From Actinomycetota bacterium (lineage in GTDB: Bacteria; Actinomycetota; Thermoleophilia; Solirubrobacterales; Solirubrobacteraceae): a DNA stretch of 64,000 nucleotides. Location: NCBI GenBank assembly GCA_009699245.1, contig WLOQ01000007.1, positions 62,001 through 126,000 of the forward strand. The letters run 5' to 3'. The notes beneath the pieces are model-generated. The model searched no databases and had not been told where the DNA came from. It saw only the letters and a list, made by a program, of their open reading frames with translations. The translations under genes were made by a program, and so were the position numbers. Shown in pieces: positions 20,160 to 28,799 of the stretch (position 1 is the first letter of the stretch; every line of letters begins with the position of its first letter).

Positions 20160-20822
20160 ATGGCGGTCGCGCTCGTCGTGGCCGCCGGACGTGGTGAGCG
20201 GCTCGGGTCCGACGGCCCGAAGGCGCTCGTCACGCTGGGCGGCCGTTCCCTGATGGACTGGAGCGTCGCGGCGCTGCGCGCCGTCCCGGCGATCGACCGG
20301 ATCGTCGTCGCCCTGCCTGCGTCGCATCTGGACGCCGCTCCGGACGGCTGTCTGGCCGTCGCCGGTGGCGCCGAGCGCTCGCACTCCGTCCGCGCGGCGC
20401 TCGCCGCGGCAGGTGAGGCGGACGTCGTGCTCGTCCACGACGCGGCGCGCCCGCTGCTGACGCCGGCACTCGCCGCGCGCTGCATCGCGGCGCTCGACGA
20501 GGATGGAGGTTGGGACGCCGCCGTCGCCGCCGCCCCGGTCACCGACACCATCAAGCGGGCGGGAGCTGGACTGGCGGTCGAAGCGACGCTCGACCGTTCC
20601 ACCCTCTGGGCCGTCCAGACGCCGCAGGTGTTCCGGCGCGCGGCGCTCGAGCGCGCGCTCGCCCACAGCGACGCTGAGCTGGCGGCGGCGACCGACGACG
20701 CCATGCTCGTCGAGCGCGACGGCGGCCGCGTGCGGATCGTCGAGGCCTCAGGCGAGAACCTGAAGATCACGACCCCGCGGGATCTCGAACTCGCCGCCCT
20801 GATCCTGCAGCGACGGGCCTGA
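20160..20822 (+). CDS. ispD: 2-C-methyl-D-erythritol 4-phosphate cytidylyltransferase
   Basis: Third step of the MEP isoprenoid pathway, making CDP-ME from CTP. 220 residues with the nucleotidyltransferase motif VVAAGRGERLGSDGPKAL at 6-23, VHDAARPLL and TPQVFRRAAL. It follows carD by 14 bp and belongs to the carD-ispD-PHP-ispF run. Confidence 0.95.
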   Translation: MAVALVVAAGRGERLGSDGPKALVTLGGRSLMDWSVAALRAVPAIDRIVVALPASHLDAAPDGCLAVAGGAERSHSVRAALAAAGEADVVLVHDAARPLLTPALAARCIAALDEDGGWDAAVAAAPVTDTIKRAGAGLAVEATLDRSTLWAVQTPQVFRRAALERALAHSDAELAAATDDAMLVERDGGRVRIVEASGENLKITTPRDLELAALILQRRA

Positions 20823-21674
20823 GTGCTTGAATCAACGCCCGTGCTGACCGACTACCACGTCCATCTGCGCCCCGACGGCCCCGGCAGCGACGCCGCCGAG
20901 TTCTTCACCGCCGAGAACGCGGAGCGCTACCGCGAGGCGGCCGCAGGCCGCGGCATCGCCGAGCTGGGAGTCAGCGAGCACATCTACCGCTTCACCGAGG
21001 CGCTTGAGATCTGGGACGCCCCGCTCTGGCAGGCATGGGCGTTCGACGACGTCGACGCCTACTGCAGCTTCGTGCGCGGTCAGACGGACCTGCGCCTGGG
21101 GATCGAAGCCGACTACATCCCCGGCCGCGAGGACCGGCTCGAGAGCTTCCTCGAGCGTCGCGACTGGGACTACGTCATCGGCTCCATCCACTTCGTCGGG
21201 CAGGGCGCCCTCGACCACCCGGACTACGACATCTGGGGCATGGGGGTGGGGGTCGAGAAGGTCTGGACGACGTACTTCACCTGGCTCGGCGAGGCAGCGC
21301 GCACTGGGCTCTTCGACGTGCTCGCCCATCCCGACCTCGTCAAGCATTGGGGCAGCACCCGCCCGATGCCGGAGGGTGACCTGCGCCGCTTCTACGAGCT
21401 CGCGATGGACGGGATCGCCGAGTCGGGCGTGGCCATCGAGCTCTCGACCGCAGGGCTGCGCAAGCCCGTCGGCGAGCTCTATCCCTCGACCGCCTTCCTG
21501 GAGATGTGCCTCGACGCGGGCTGCCCGGTGAGCCTGTCGAGCGACGCGCACACGCCCGACATCCTCGGGTACGGCTACGACCAGGCGCTCGCGGTGCTCG
21601 CCGAGTGCGGCGTCACCGAGCTCGCCGTCTTCGAGGGGCGCGAGCGGCGCCTGGAGCCGATCGGTCCCTCATGA
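20823..21674 (+). CDS. PHP-domain phosphoesterase (histidinol-phosphatase HisK-like)
   Basis: 283 residues with the four PHP metal motifs: TDYHVHLRP at the start, VSEHIYRF, SIHFVGQGALDHP, and DVLAHPDLVKHWG with a final SLSSDAHTPDILGYG. This pattern is that of histidinol-phosphatase of the PHP type, though other phosphoester substrates are possible. It directly follows ispD (GTG 20823 next to the ispD stop; GTG 20841 is an alternative) and ends in ATGA with ispF, so it sits inside an isoprenoid operon. Confidence 0.85.
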   Translation: MLESTPVLTDYHVHLRPDGPGSDAAEFFTAENAERYREAAAGRGIAELGVSEHIYRFTEALEIWDAPLWQAWAFDDVDAYCSFVRGQTDLRLGIEADYIPGREDRLESFLERRDWDYVIGSIHFVGQGALDHPDYDIWGMGVGVEKVWTTYFTWLGEAARTGLFDVLAHPDLVKHWGSTRPMPEGDLRRFYELAMDGIAESGVAIELSTAGLRKPVGELYPSTAFLEMCLDAGCPVSLSSDAHTPDILGYGYDQALAVLAECGVTELAVFEGRERRLEPIGPS

Positions 21675-22159
21675 GCGGCGTGCGCACCGGGATCGGCTGG
21701 GACACGCATCGGCTCGAGGCGGGCCGCCCGCTGATCCTGGGCGGCGTGGAGATCGAGCATCCAGAGGGCCTCGGACTGGCCGGGCACTCCGACGCCGACG
21801 TGCTCACGCACGCCGTGATCGACGCGCTGCTCGGCGCTGCAGGCCTTGATGACATCGGGACGCATTTCCCCGACACGGACGAGCGCTGGCGCGGCGCCGA
21901 TTCGATTGCGCTGCTCGAGGCGAGTGTCACGCTCGTACGCGCCGCCGGGTTCGCGGTGGGGAACATCGACGCGACGGTCCTGCTGGAGATCCCGAAGCTC
22001 GGCGCGCGCAAGCACGAGATGCGCGATCGGCTCGCCGCCGCCTGCGGCATCGCGCACACGCAGGTCAACGTCAAGGCGACGACCGGCGAGCGCATGGGCT
22101 TCGTCGGGCGCGGCGAGGGCATCGGCGCGCTCGCGATCGCGACGATCAGCGCCGCCTAG
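21671..22159 (+). CDS. ispF: 2-C-methyl-D-erythritol 2,4-cyclodiphosphate synthase
   Basis: MEP pathway zinc enzyme closing the cyclodiphosphate. 162 residues with metal ligands in IGWDTHRL (Asp/His) and LAGHSDADVL (His), and the later FPDTDERWRGADS and TTGERMGFVGRGEG. ATG 21671 overlaps the PHP stop by ATGA. ispD and ispF are separate proteins here, with a PHP gene in between. Confidence 0.96.
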   Translation: MSGVRTGIGWDTHRLEAGRPLILGGVEIEHPEGLGLAGHSDADVLTHAVIDALLGAAGLDDIGTHFPDTDERWRGADSIALLEASVTLVRAAGFAVGNIDATVLLEIPKLGARKHEMRDRLAAACGIAHTQVNVKATTGERMGFVGRGEGIGALAIATISAA

Positions 22160-22197
22160 CCGCCGCCGCGCCGCCGCACTCGCGTACCCTCCGGGCG

Positions 22198-23541
22198 ATG
22201 CGCGCCATCCGCCTGCACGACACCCGCCGCGGCGGCATCGTCCCGCTCGAGCCGCGCGATCCGGGCCGGGTCGCGATCTACGCCTGCGGTCCGACGGTCT
22301 ACAACCGCATCCACATCGGGAACGCGCGCCCCTTCGTCGTCTACTCGCTGCTCAAGCGGTTCCTCGAGCACGAGGGGTACGCCGTGACCTTCGTGGCGAA
22401 CATCACGGACGTCAACGACAAGATCTACGACGCCGCGCGGCCGCTCGGCATCCCGAGCGAGCAGCTGGCGCAGGAGATGGCCGCTGCGTACATCGCCGAC
22501 ACGGATGGCCTCGGCCTCGGGCGCCCCGACCATGAGCCCCTTGCAAGCGCGACGATCGGGCCGATCATCGGGATGATCGCCGCGCTGATCGAGAACGGCA
22601 GCGCATACGCGGTCGACGGCGACGTGTACTTCCGCGTGCGCAGCGACAGCGATTACGGCTGCCTCGCGCACCGCGCGGTCGATGAGATGGACCAGGGCGA
22701 GGGCGTTGAGGGTGCTGCACGCAAGGAGGACCCGCTCGACTTCGCCCTCTGGAAGGCGTGGAAGGAGGGCGAGGACACCGCCTGGGAGGCGCCCTGGGGC
22801 CGTGGCCGACCCGGCTGGCACATCGAGTGCTCGGCCATGGCCGAGGAGCTCCTCGGCGTGGGGCTGGACATCCACGGCGGCGGGAACGACCTCGTCTTCC
22901 CGCACCATGAGAACGAGGCCGCCCAGACACGCATGGCGCGTGGGAGCGAGCTCGCGAACATCTGGATGCACAACGGGATGCTCCAGATGGGCGAGGAGAA
23001 GATGGCCAAGAGCGTCGGCAACATCGCGCTGCTCGCCGACGTGCTCGACCGCTGGGGGCGCGACACGGTCGTTCTCTTCTTCTCCACGGGGCACTACCAC
23101 CAGCCGCTGCGGTTCTCCGACGAGACCCTCGCCGCGGCCGAGGCGAGCGCCCGGCGCATCCGCGAGGCGGGGAGGCGGCTCGTGCCGGGCGCATCCCCAG
23201 AGGACCTCGCGCCGCTGCGTGAGCACTTCCTCGACGCGCTCGCCGATGACTTCCACACACCGCGGGCGCTCGCGGCGCTCTACGAGTGGGTGGCTGAGGC
23301 GAACAGGCGCGAGGAGGTCGGCGACGCCGACCTGCGCCTGATGCTCTGGCTCCTCGGCCTCGAGACGCTGCTCGATGCGCAGGATGACGCCCCCGAGGCC
23401 GCAGTGGCGCTGATGGAGGCCCGCGAGGTCGCGCGCGCGGCGCGCGACTGGCCCGAGGCCGACCGCCTGCGCGACGAGCTCACAGCGCTCGGCTGGCAGG
23501 TGCGCGATTCCGCCGACGGCCCGTCCCTCGTGCGCGCATGA
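22198..23541 (+). CDS. cysS: cysteinyl-tRNA synthetase
   Basis: Class I synthetase. 447 residues with a zinc/ATP start CGPTVYNRIHIGNAR (HIGH written HIGN), GWHIECSAM, HGGGNDLVFPHHENE and the KMSKS loop written KMAKS. ATG 22198 follows TACCCT (22185-22190) by 7 nt, so it may be leaderless. The stop overlaps rlmB by ATGA. I see no feature of the MshC paralogue of mycothiol synthesis, and the order with rlmB supports CysS. Confidence 0.96.
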   Translation: MRAIRLHDTRRGGIVPLEPRDPGRVAIYACGPTVYNRIHIGNARPFVVYSLLKRFLEHEGYAVTFVANITDVNDKIYDAARPLGIPSEQLAQEMAAAYIADTDGLGLGRPDHEPLASATIGPIIGMIAALIENGSAYAVDGDVYFRVRSDSDYGCLAHRAVDEMDQGEGVEGAARKEDPLDFALWKAWKEGEDTAWEAPWGRGRPGWHIECSAMAEELLGVGLDIHGGGNDLVFPHHENEAAQTRMARGSELANIWMHNGMLQMGEEKMAKSVGNIALLADVLDRWGRDTVVLFFSTGHYHQPLRFSDETLAAAEASARRIREAGRRLVPGASPEDLAPLREHFLDALADDFHTPRALAALYEWVAEANRREEVGDADLRLMLWLLGLETLLDAQDDAPEAAVALMEAREVARAARDWPEADRLRDELTALGWQVRDSADGPSLVRA

Positions 23542-24239
23542 TCGTCTACGGGCGCAATGCGGTCCACGAGCTGCTGCGCGCCGGACGCCGGCGCGTCCAC
23601 GAACTGTGGGCCACGAGCGGCGCGGCCCGTGAGCCGTGGCTCAGCGGCCCCGGGGCGCCCCGGGTGACCGTCGCCACCGGTGAGGAGATCGCGCGCATCT
23701 GCGAGTCGGACGGCCACCAGGGCGTCTGTGCCCGGGCCGACGCCTACCACTACGTGGGCCACGCCGAGCTCCTCGCCCGTCCGAACCCGCTGATCGTCGC
23801 CCTCGATGAGATCCAGGATCCGCAGAACCTCGGGGCGATCTGTCGCACGGCTGAAGGCGTCGGCGCCACCGGCGTCGTGATTCCCGAGCGCCGCGCCGCA
23901 GAGGTCACGCCCGCCGTGTGCAAGGCCTCGGCGGGCGCCGTCGAGTGGCTGCCGATCGCGCGGGTGCGCAACCTCGCGGATTTCCTCGGGGAGGCCAAGA
24001 CCGCCGGCGCCTGGTGCTACGGCGCCGCCGCCGGCGACGCCTCGGTCGACTACCTCGAGCCCGACTGGCGCGGCGGGGTCGTGCTCGTGATGGGCGCGGA
24101 GGGGAGCGGCCTGCGACCGCGGGTCGCGGACTCGTGCGATCAGCTCGTGCGCCTGCCGCTGCACGGCAAGCTCGATTCGCTGAACGTCAGCGCCGCGGCA
24201 GCTGCACTTCTGTATGGAATCTTGCAGCGCCGGTCTTGA
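23538..24239 (+). CDS. rlmB: 23S rRNA (guanosine-2'-O)-methyltransferase RlmB (SpoU/TrmH family)
   Basis: Methylates the 2'-hydroxyl of a guanosine in the peptidyl-transferase region of 23S rRNA using SAM in a knotted fold. 233 residues: N-terminal RNA-binding part (YGRNAVHELL), then the SPOUT motifs IQDPQNLGAICRTAEGVGA, LVMGAEGSGLRP and LPLHGKLDSLNVSAAAAALL. It is coupled to cysS, and its TGA overlaps the TTGACA -35 box of the sigH promoter. Confidence 0.95.
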   Translation: MIVYGRNAVHELLRAGRRRVHELWATSGAAREPWLSGPGAPRVTVATGEEIARICESDGHQGVCARADAYHYVGHAELLARPNPLIVALDEIQDPQNLGAICRTAEGVGATGVVIPERRAAEVTPAVCKASAGAVEWLPIARVRNLADFLGEAKTAGAWCYGAAAGDASVDYLEPDWRGGVVLVMGAEGSGLRPRVADSCDQLVRLPLHGKLDSLNVSAAAAALLYGILQRRS

Positions 24240-24264
24240 CAGGGCTCCATAACTGTGCGATAAA
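24236..24264 (+). promoter_or_regulatory. sigH promoter (TTGACA - 17 nt - GATAAA)
   Basis: A perfect -35 TTGACA (24236-24241), 17-nt spacer and GATAAA (24259-24264). It is the best -35/-10 pair I see in the window. Predicted transcription start about 24271, giving a leader of about 124 nt before the sigH GTG. Confidence 0.7.
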
Positions 24265-24273
24265 CCGCGAGTC

Positions 24274-24296
24274 CTGAGGGTCGACCTCAGGTCGAG
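24274..24296 (+). repeat. palindromic 23-nt element, copy A (sigH leader)
   Basis: The first copy of an element repeated 143 bp downstream (19 of 23 bases identical). Its core TCGACCT-C-AGGTCGA (24281-24295) is a perfect inverted repeat, and the overlapping CCTGAGG / CCTCAGG (24273-24291) forms a 7-bp hairpin right at the predicted 5' end of the sigH mRNA. It could be an RNA structure or a protein-binding site. Confidence 0.6.
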
Positions 24297-24394
24297 AAAT
24301 CTATCTTTCTGCGTTCGCAGTTGGCGCCTCGGGAGGAGTGCGCCACTGAGTTCGACCAAACTTTCCCCTGTAAATGGGGAGGAGGTCTGTACTC

Positions 24395-25042
24395 GTGGCT
24401 CGTCTTTCCGCATCGTCTCAGGGTCAACTTCAGGTTGAGGATGGCTACCTCATCGCCCTCGCCAAGCAGGGGGATCCGACGGCGTACGACCGTCTCGTGC
24501 GTCGGTACTACGGCTTCGTGCGCCTGAAGGCCTCGTCGTACTTCCTCGCCGGGGGGGACAGCGAGGACCTCATCCAGGAGGGCCTCGTCGGCCTTTACAA
24601 GGCGATCCGCGACTACCGCACCGATCGCGAGTCGAGCTTCCGCAACTTCGCCGAGCTCTGCATCACGCGGCAGATCATCACGGCGGTCAAGACGGCAACG
24701 CGCAACAAGCACACGCCGTTGAACCAGTACCTCTCGTTCGCATCGACGCCGGCAGGGGCCCTCGATGGCGAGCCGACGCTCGAAGAGGTGATCCCCGGTT
24801 CCCCGATTTACGACCCGGCGAACCAGGTCATCTCCTCGGAGGAACTGCGCTCGCTCGTGGGCTGCCTGTCGACGAGCCTCTCCGAGCTCGAGTCGCGTGT
24901 CCTCTCGCTGTACCTCGACGGACGCTCCTACGAGGGCATCGGCGAGCTGCTCGGCTGCGACACGAAGACCGTCGACAACGCCCTCCAGCGCGTCAAGCGC
25001 AAGGTCGGCGTGCATCTGAACTCTCGCAACATCCTGAACTAG
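24395..25042 (+). CDS. sigH: RNA polymerase sigma factor SigH (Spo0H type)
   Basis: Alternative sigma-70 factor of the SigH/Spo0H group. Region 2 contains GDSEDLIQEGLVGLYKAIRD and FAELCITRQIITAVKTATR, nearly identical in pattern to Bacillus SigH; region 4 contains SELESRVLSLYLDGRSY and DNALQRVKRK. I choose GTG 24395 (215 residues) over ATG 24374 because GGGGAGGAGG (24376-24385) gives a 9-nt spacing. That Shine-Dalgarno can pair with TCCCC at 24364-24368. Position after rlmB is the usual one, but the expected rpmG-secE-nusG genes do not follow. A hairpin ends the gene. Confidence 0.93.
   Translation: MARLSASSQGQLQVEDGYLIALAKQGDPTAYDRLVRRYYGFVRLKASSYFLAGGDSEDLIQEGLVGLYKAIRDYRTDRESSFRNFAELCITRQIITAVKTATRNKHTPLNQYLSFASTPAGALDGEPTLEEVIPGSPIYDPANQVISSEELRSLVGCLSTSLSELESRVLSLYLDGRSYEGIGELLGCDTKTVDNALQRVKRKVGVHLNSRNILN
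24417..24439 (+). repeat. palindromic 23-nt element, copy B (inside sigH start)
   Basis: The second copy, in codons 8-15 of sigH. Core TCAACTT-C-AGGTTGA (24424-24438). Relative to copy A the stem carries a paired change (G-C to A-T), so symmetry is kept. The codons used (TCT, GGT, CAA, CTT, GTT, GAT) are unusual for this genome, suggesting that the nucleotide sequence itself is constrained. Confidence 0.55.
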
Positions 25043-25049
25043 CGTCGCC

Positions 25050-25073
25050 GCGCCCCGAACATCGGCGGGGCGC
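25050..25073 (+). terminator. hairpin terminator after sigH
   Basis: An 8-bp perfect stem GCGCCCCG / CGGGGCGC with an 8-nt loop, 8 nt after the sigH stop. No U-tract, which is usual for GC-rich actinomycetes. Confidence 0.5.
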
Positions 25074-25126
25074 TGCGTCGCGCAGGTGCTGCGGCACGGG
25101 TGCACGGCCGGGTAGGGTCGGCGCTC

Positions 25127-26245
25127 ATGAACGATGAGGACCAGGCCTCGGAAGCCGCCGGGCTCGTCGGACGTCGCAGCTTCCTCGCTGTCGGAGCCGG
25201 TGCGTTCCTCTGCACGATCGGCGGCGAGCGCGTCTCGATCTCCGAGCGCGGGGATGTCGCGAAAGCCGATGCGGCAGCCGCGCGGGTCCCGCGGCCGGCG
25301 TCGCTGGTCGGGGCCGGAGCCGCCCCCGGGACGGACCCGGTCGATCGACTGACGTTCACGACGCCCACGCCTGCGCCGGGCGGGAAGGTCCGCGAGTACT
25401 GGCTCGAGGTCACCGATGCGCTCTGGGACATCGTCCCGTCGCGCCCGCGACGCGACCAGTGGCACGGAATGCCGATCCGGGGCCGGAGCGTCTTCCGCGC
25501 CTTCGTCTACCAGCCGATGACCGCCGGGTTCGCCGGCCCGGCCGGCCCGGCGGCGATTCCCGGACCGACACTCGAATGCGAGGTTGGTGATGTGCTCAAG
25601 GTGCACGTACGCAACGGGCTCTCCGCCCGCTTCGAGCAGGCGATCACGCTCCACCCGCATGGCGTGCGCTACACGCCGGAGTACGACGGCGCCTACATGG
25701 GGGACTTCACGCGGGCTGGCGGCTTCATCGCCCGCGGTGAGGAGTTCACCTACGCCTTCGAGGCGCGCCCGGACTCAGTCGGCGTCTGGCCGTACCACGA
25801 CCACGGCCCCAACCACACGATGAACACGATGCGCGGGCTCTTCGGGGCGATCATCGTCCACGCGAAGGGTGCCCGGCGGCCGGACGTCCAGCAGGTGCTG
25901 TTCCTGCATCAGCTGCTGCCGCCGACGACAGGGCTCGAGCGGGCCTTCCAGTGCATCAATGGACGCGCTTACGCGGGCAACACACCGACGATCCGCGCAC
26001 GCGTCGGACAGGACGTCGCGATCCATGCGATCGGGATGGACAACAACTTCCACGACTTCCACATCCACGGCCATCGCTGGCTGCAGGAGGGAATCGGGCC
26101 GATCACCGACACACCATCGGTGGGCCCGAATGAAACCATCACGGCCCGCTTCACGGAGGACAATCCGGGACGCTGGCTCTACCACTGCCACGTCTTCTCG
26201 CATATGGACGCGGGAATGGCGGGGTGGTATCTCGTCGCACCATGA
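25127..26245 (+). CDS. multicopper oxidase, Tat-exported, laccase/two-domain type
   Basis: 372 residues. An RRSFLAVGAGAF segment (16-27) is a twin-arginine signal. All four copper motifs are present: HPHG (176-179), YHDH (223-226), HDFHIHGH (309-316) and HCHVFSHMDAGM (353-364), giving ligands for a type 1 copper and the trinuclear centre. The length fits a two-domain laccase-like enzyme acting outside the membrane; substrate (metal ion, phenol, nitrite) is unknown. ATG 25127 lies 8 nt after TAGGGT. The next two genes encode an exported beta-helix protein and a cupredoxin, forming a copper-linked operon. Confidence 0.9.
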   Translation: MNDEDQASEAAGLVGRRSFLAVGAGAFLCTIGGERVSISERGDVAKADAAAARVPRPASLVGAGAAPGTDPVDRLTFTTPTPAPGGKVREYWLEVTDALWDIVPSRPRRDQWHGMPIRGRSVFRAFVYQPMTAGFAGPAGPAAIPGPTLECEVGDVLKVHVRNGLSARFEQAITLHPHGVRYTPEYDGAYMGDFTRAGGFIARGEEFTYAFEARPDSVGVWPYHDHGPNHTMNTMRGLFGAIIVHAKGARRPDVQQVLFLHQLLPPTTGLERAFQCINGRAYAGNTPTIRARVGQDVAIHAIGMDNNFHDFHIHGHRWLQEGIGPITDTPSVGPNETITARFTEDNPGRWLYHCHVFSHMDAGMAGWYLVAP

Positions 26246-26277
26246 TCCGCCGGGCCACCCATCAGAGAAGCATTCGC

Positions 26278-27630
26278 ATGACCGCACGCATCCGCACCGT
26301 CGCCTTGGCGGCGGTGATCGCCGCCGTCAGCAGTCTCGCGCTCGGCGGCGTCGCACAGGCCGTGGACTACCCGGCGCCGAAGAACCCGCTCGTTCCTTCC
26401 TCGAAGCCCAAGGGTCCGTTCAGGACGCTCACGGTCTGCACCAAGGGCTGCAAATACACGACCATTCAGCGCGCGGTCAACGCCTCGCGTGCGGGTGACA
26501 CGATCCGGGTGCGCGCCGGGATCTATCGCGAGCGCGTCGTGGTCAAGGGCGCGAAGAAGCGCTTCCTGAAGATCATCGGCGATCCGCGCAAGCCCAGGCG
26601 CGTCGTGCTCAGCGGGCTGCGGTCGAAGCCGCTCACCGTGCCGAGCAACGGCATCGTCGTCAACGGCGCCGACGGGGTCTTGATCAACGGCATCACCGCG
26701 CAGGACTACGGGTCCAACGGCATCTTCGCGGTGAACGTCAACGGGTACACGATCACGAACGTCGTCGCCAAGCGCTGCGGCGTCTACGGCGTCTACGCCT
26801 TCAACTCGGTCGGCGGCTCGATCACGAACGCGACCGCCGCGTGGAACAGCGACTCCGGCTTCTACGTCGGGCAGACGCCGCCGCAGGTCAAGCCGAAGCG
26901 CACGCTGATCCGCAACGTCACCTCGTACGGCAACGTCCTCGGATACTCCGGCACGAACAGCCGCTACGTGACGATCACGAAGAGCCGCTGGTTCAACAAC
27001 GGCCTCGGCATCGTCCCGAACGCGCTCGACTCCGAGAAGTACGCGCCGCCGGAGGACAACGTCATCTCCGATAACGACGTCTACTTCAACAACTGGAACT
27101 ACTACGCGGGGGCGCCGTTCCAGGTGCGCGGCGCGGCGACCGGCGTTCCGTATCCGATCGGCGTGGGCATCCTGCTCTTCGGCGGCCGCCGCACGATCGT
27201 GGAGAACAACCGCGTGTACGGCAACTACCTCCTCGGCGTGGGCATGCTGCCGCAGATCCTGCTCAACCAGAAGGACGCCGTGGACCTCATCGGCAATCAG
27301 ATTCGCGCCAACCGCTACGGGAACTCCGGGAAGAACCCGAACGGCCGCGACATCTTCTACGACGGCTCGGGCATCGATAACTGTGTGGACGGAACCGGGG
27401 CGTCCACGACGCTCCCCGTCGACCGCGGGACATTCGCCTCGTGCCCATTCACCGGGACCAACACCTACAACAAGGCGGCCCAGGACGAGGCCTTCGGGTG
27501 GGCCATCGCGATGATCGGCGTCGATAAGAACCCGGCGCTCGCCGAGGCGGCCTGGATCAAGGGCACGCAGCAGCCGGTCGACGGGCTCTTGCCGATGGAG
27601 CATTGGACCACCGCGATCGGGGCCCGATAG
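26278..27630 (+). CDS. secreted right-handed parallel beta-helix protein
   Basis: 450 residues with a Sec signal peptide ending at VAQA. The body has the repeating Gly/Asn/Val-rich rungs of a pectate-lyase-like or NosD-like beta helix (NGIVVNGADGVLINGITAQ, NGIFAVNVNGYTITNVVAK, GVYGVYAFNSVGGSITNAT), starting with a TIQRAVNASRAGDTI segment common to this fold. No catalytic site can be claimed. ATG 26278 has AGAGAAG 8 nt upstream; ATG 26242 overlaps the oxidase stop (ATGA) and is an alternative. Given its neighbours, a role as a carbohydrate-binding or copper-site assembly protein is only a guess. Confidence 0.8.
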   Translation: MTARIRTVALAAVIAAVSSLALGGVAQAVDYPAPKNPLVPSSKPKGPFRTLTVCTKGCKYTTIQRAVNASRAGDTIRVRAGIYRERVVVKGAKKRFLKIIGDPRKPRRVVLSGLRSKPLTVPSNGIVVNGADGVLINGITAQDYGSNGIFAVNVNGYTITNVVAKRCGVYGVYAFNSVGGSITNATAAWNSDSGFYVGQTPPQVKPKRTLIRNVTSYGNVLGYSGTNSRYVTITKSRWFNNGLGIVPNALDSEKYAPPEDNVISDNDVYFNNWNYYAGAPFQVRGAATGVPYPIGVGILLFGGRRTIVENNRVYGNYLLGVGMLPQILLNQKDAVDLIGNQIRANRYGNSGKNPNGRDIFYDGSGIDNCVDGTGASTTLPVDRGTFASCPFTGTNTYNKAAQDEAFGWAIAMIGVDKNPALAEAAWIKGTQQPVDGLLPMEHWTTAIGAR

Positions 27631-27632
27631 AC

Positions 27633-28037
27633 GTGCGGCTCGGTCGCACCCGCGCCGTCGCGGCACTCGTGGCCTGCGCCGCCCTTGTGGGCGGCGCGGC
27701 TGCGGGCGCCGGCGCGGCGTCGCGTAAGCCGCAGAAGGTCCGGGTCGGCGTCTTCGACAACTACTACAAGGCCGCCAGGTCGCCGGCCGGCAAGCTCACG
27801 GTCAATCGCAATTCGGCCGTCACCTTCGTGTGGGGTGACACCGTGGCGGATGTCCACGACGTGCGCCTCGTCAAGGGGCCGAAGGGCGTCAAGGGCTTCA
27901 CGTCGGACCCGTCGGCCGCCGGCTTTGAGTTCACCAACCGCACGCTGCGCAAGCTCGCGAAGCCGGGGGTCTACAAGTTCATCTGCACGTTCCACGAGAG
28001 CGACGGGATGACCTTCACCCTCACCGTCCGCCGCTAG
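27633..28037 (+). CDS. secreted cupredoxin (blue copper protein)
   Basis: 134 residues with a signal peptide (first ~30 residues) and a plastocyanin-like domain. Type 1 copper ligands are His75 (DVHDV), Cys118, His121 and Met126 in CTFHESDGM. Such proteins carry single electrons, here plausibly from the multicopper oxidase or a membrane donor. GTG 27633 is 2 nt after the beta-helix stop. The stop TAG is part of a CTAG shared with the convergent hemolysin III-like gene. Confidence 0.87.
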   Translation: MRLGRTRAVAALVACAALVGGAAAGAGAASRKPQKVRVGVFDNYYKAARSPAGKLTVNRNSAVTFVWGDTVADVHDVRLVKGPKGVKGFTSDPSAAGFEFTNRTLRKLAKPGVYKFICTFHESDGMTFTLTVRR

Positions 28038-28702
28038 GTGACGAAGGGCAGGACCGCGAAGGCGATCACGGCGTAGTGCGCCGCGGCCGCGCCGGTGACG
28101 AGCGAGTGGAAGAGCTCGTGGTACCCGAAGACCTCGGGGGCGGGGTCCGGTCGCCGTACCGCATAGATGACCGCGCCTGACGCGTAAAGCGCGCCGCCCG
28201 CAGCGATGCCGAGCACCGGGAGCCAGCCGAGCGCCTCGAAGATGTCGGGGACCATGACGAATCCCGCGCCGCCGATCAGCACGTAGACGATCACGTTGAG
28301 CCAGCGCGGCGCGCCGACCCAGAGCAGCGAGAGGACAACGCCCGCAGCCGCGCCGCCCCAGACGATGCACAGCACGGTCGTCGCGAGGCGCCCATCGACC
28401 ACGAGCAGCGCGAAGGGCGTCGTCGACGCGGCGATGAAGACGAAGATCATCGAGTGATCGAGGCGCCGCATCCACGCGCGGGCGCGCGGTCGCCACGTGA
28501 CCCGGTGGTACAAGGCGCTGACGCCGAAGAGCCCGCAGATTCCCGCGGCGTAGATCGCTGCCGCTGTGAGTTCGCGGCCGCTGCCGGCCCGCCAGACGAG
28601 CAGCCCACCGAGGATGAGCGCCGCGAAGAAGGCGTACTCGTGGATCACCCCGCGCATTCGGGGTTTGACGCGTGCGACGGTGGCCTCGAACCCGCGGATC
28701 AT
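28034..28702 (-). CDS. hemolysin III / PAQR family membrane protein
   Basis: 222 residues and seven hydrophobic segments. PAQR-type metal/active-site motifs are visible: SALYHRVTW, RRLDHSMIFVFIAAS and GYHELFHSLV with the three conserved histidines and an Asp. Members of this family are thought to be membrane hydrolases or stress-linked proteins; the name hemolysin III is historical. ATG 28702 has TACAGT (plus-strand 28712-28717) 9 nt upstream. Confidence 0.88.
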   Translation of the reverse strand: MIRGFEATVARVKPRMRGVIHEYAFFAALILGGLLVWRAGSGRELTAAAIYAAGICGLFGVSALYHRVTWRPRARAWMRRLDHSMIFVFIAASTTPFALLVVDGRLATTVLCIVWGGAAAGVVLSLLWVGAPRWLNVIVYVLIGGAGFVMVPDIFEALGWLPVLGIAAGGALYASGAVIYAVRRPDPAPEVFGYHELFHSLVTGAAAAHYAVIAFAVLPFVT

Positions 28703-28799
28703 CGCCTCTTGACTGTACCCCCAGACACGCAGAATGTGACCTCACTGGGTGGGGTGCCGGCGCATCAGCGTCCGAATTGCGACATATCTTCGTAGTCCG

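Noticed and set aside
24273-24291. MerR-type operator between -35 and -10 of sigH
   Set aside because: The palindrome lies downstream of the promoter, not in its spacer, and no MerR gene is near.
24273-24310. Hairpin plus T-rich stretch as the rlmB terminator
   Set aside because: The T-stretch is broken (TCTATCTTTCT) and the hairpin lies after a better promoter; it fits the leader of sigH.
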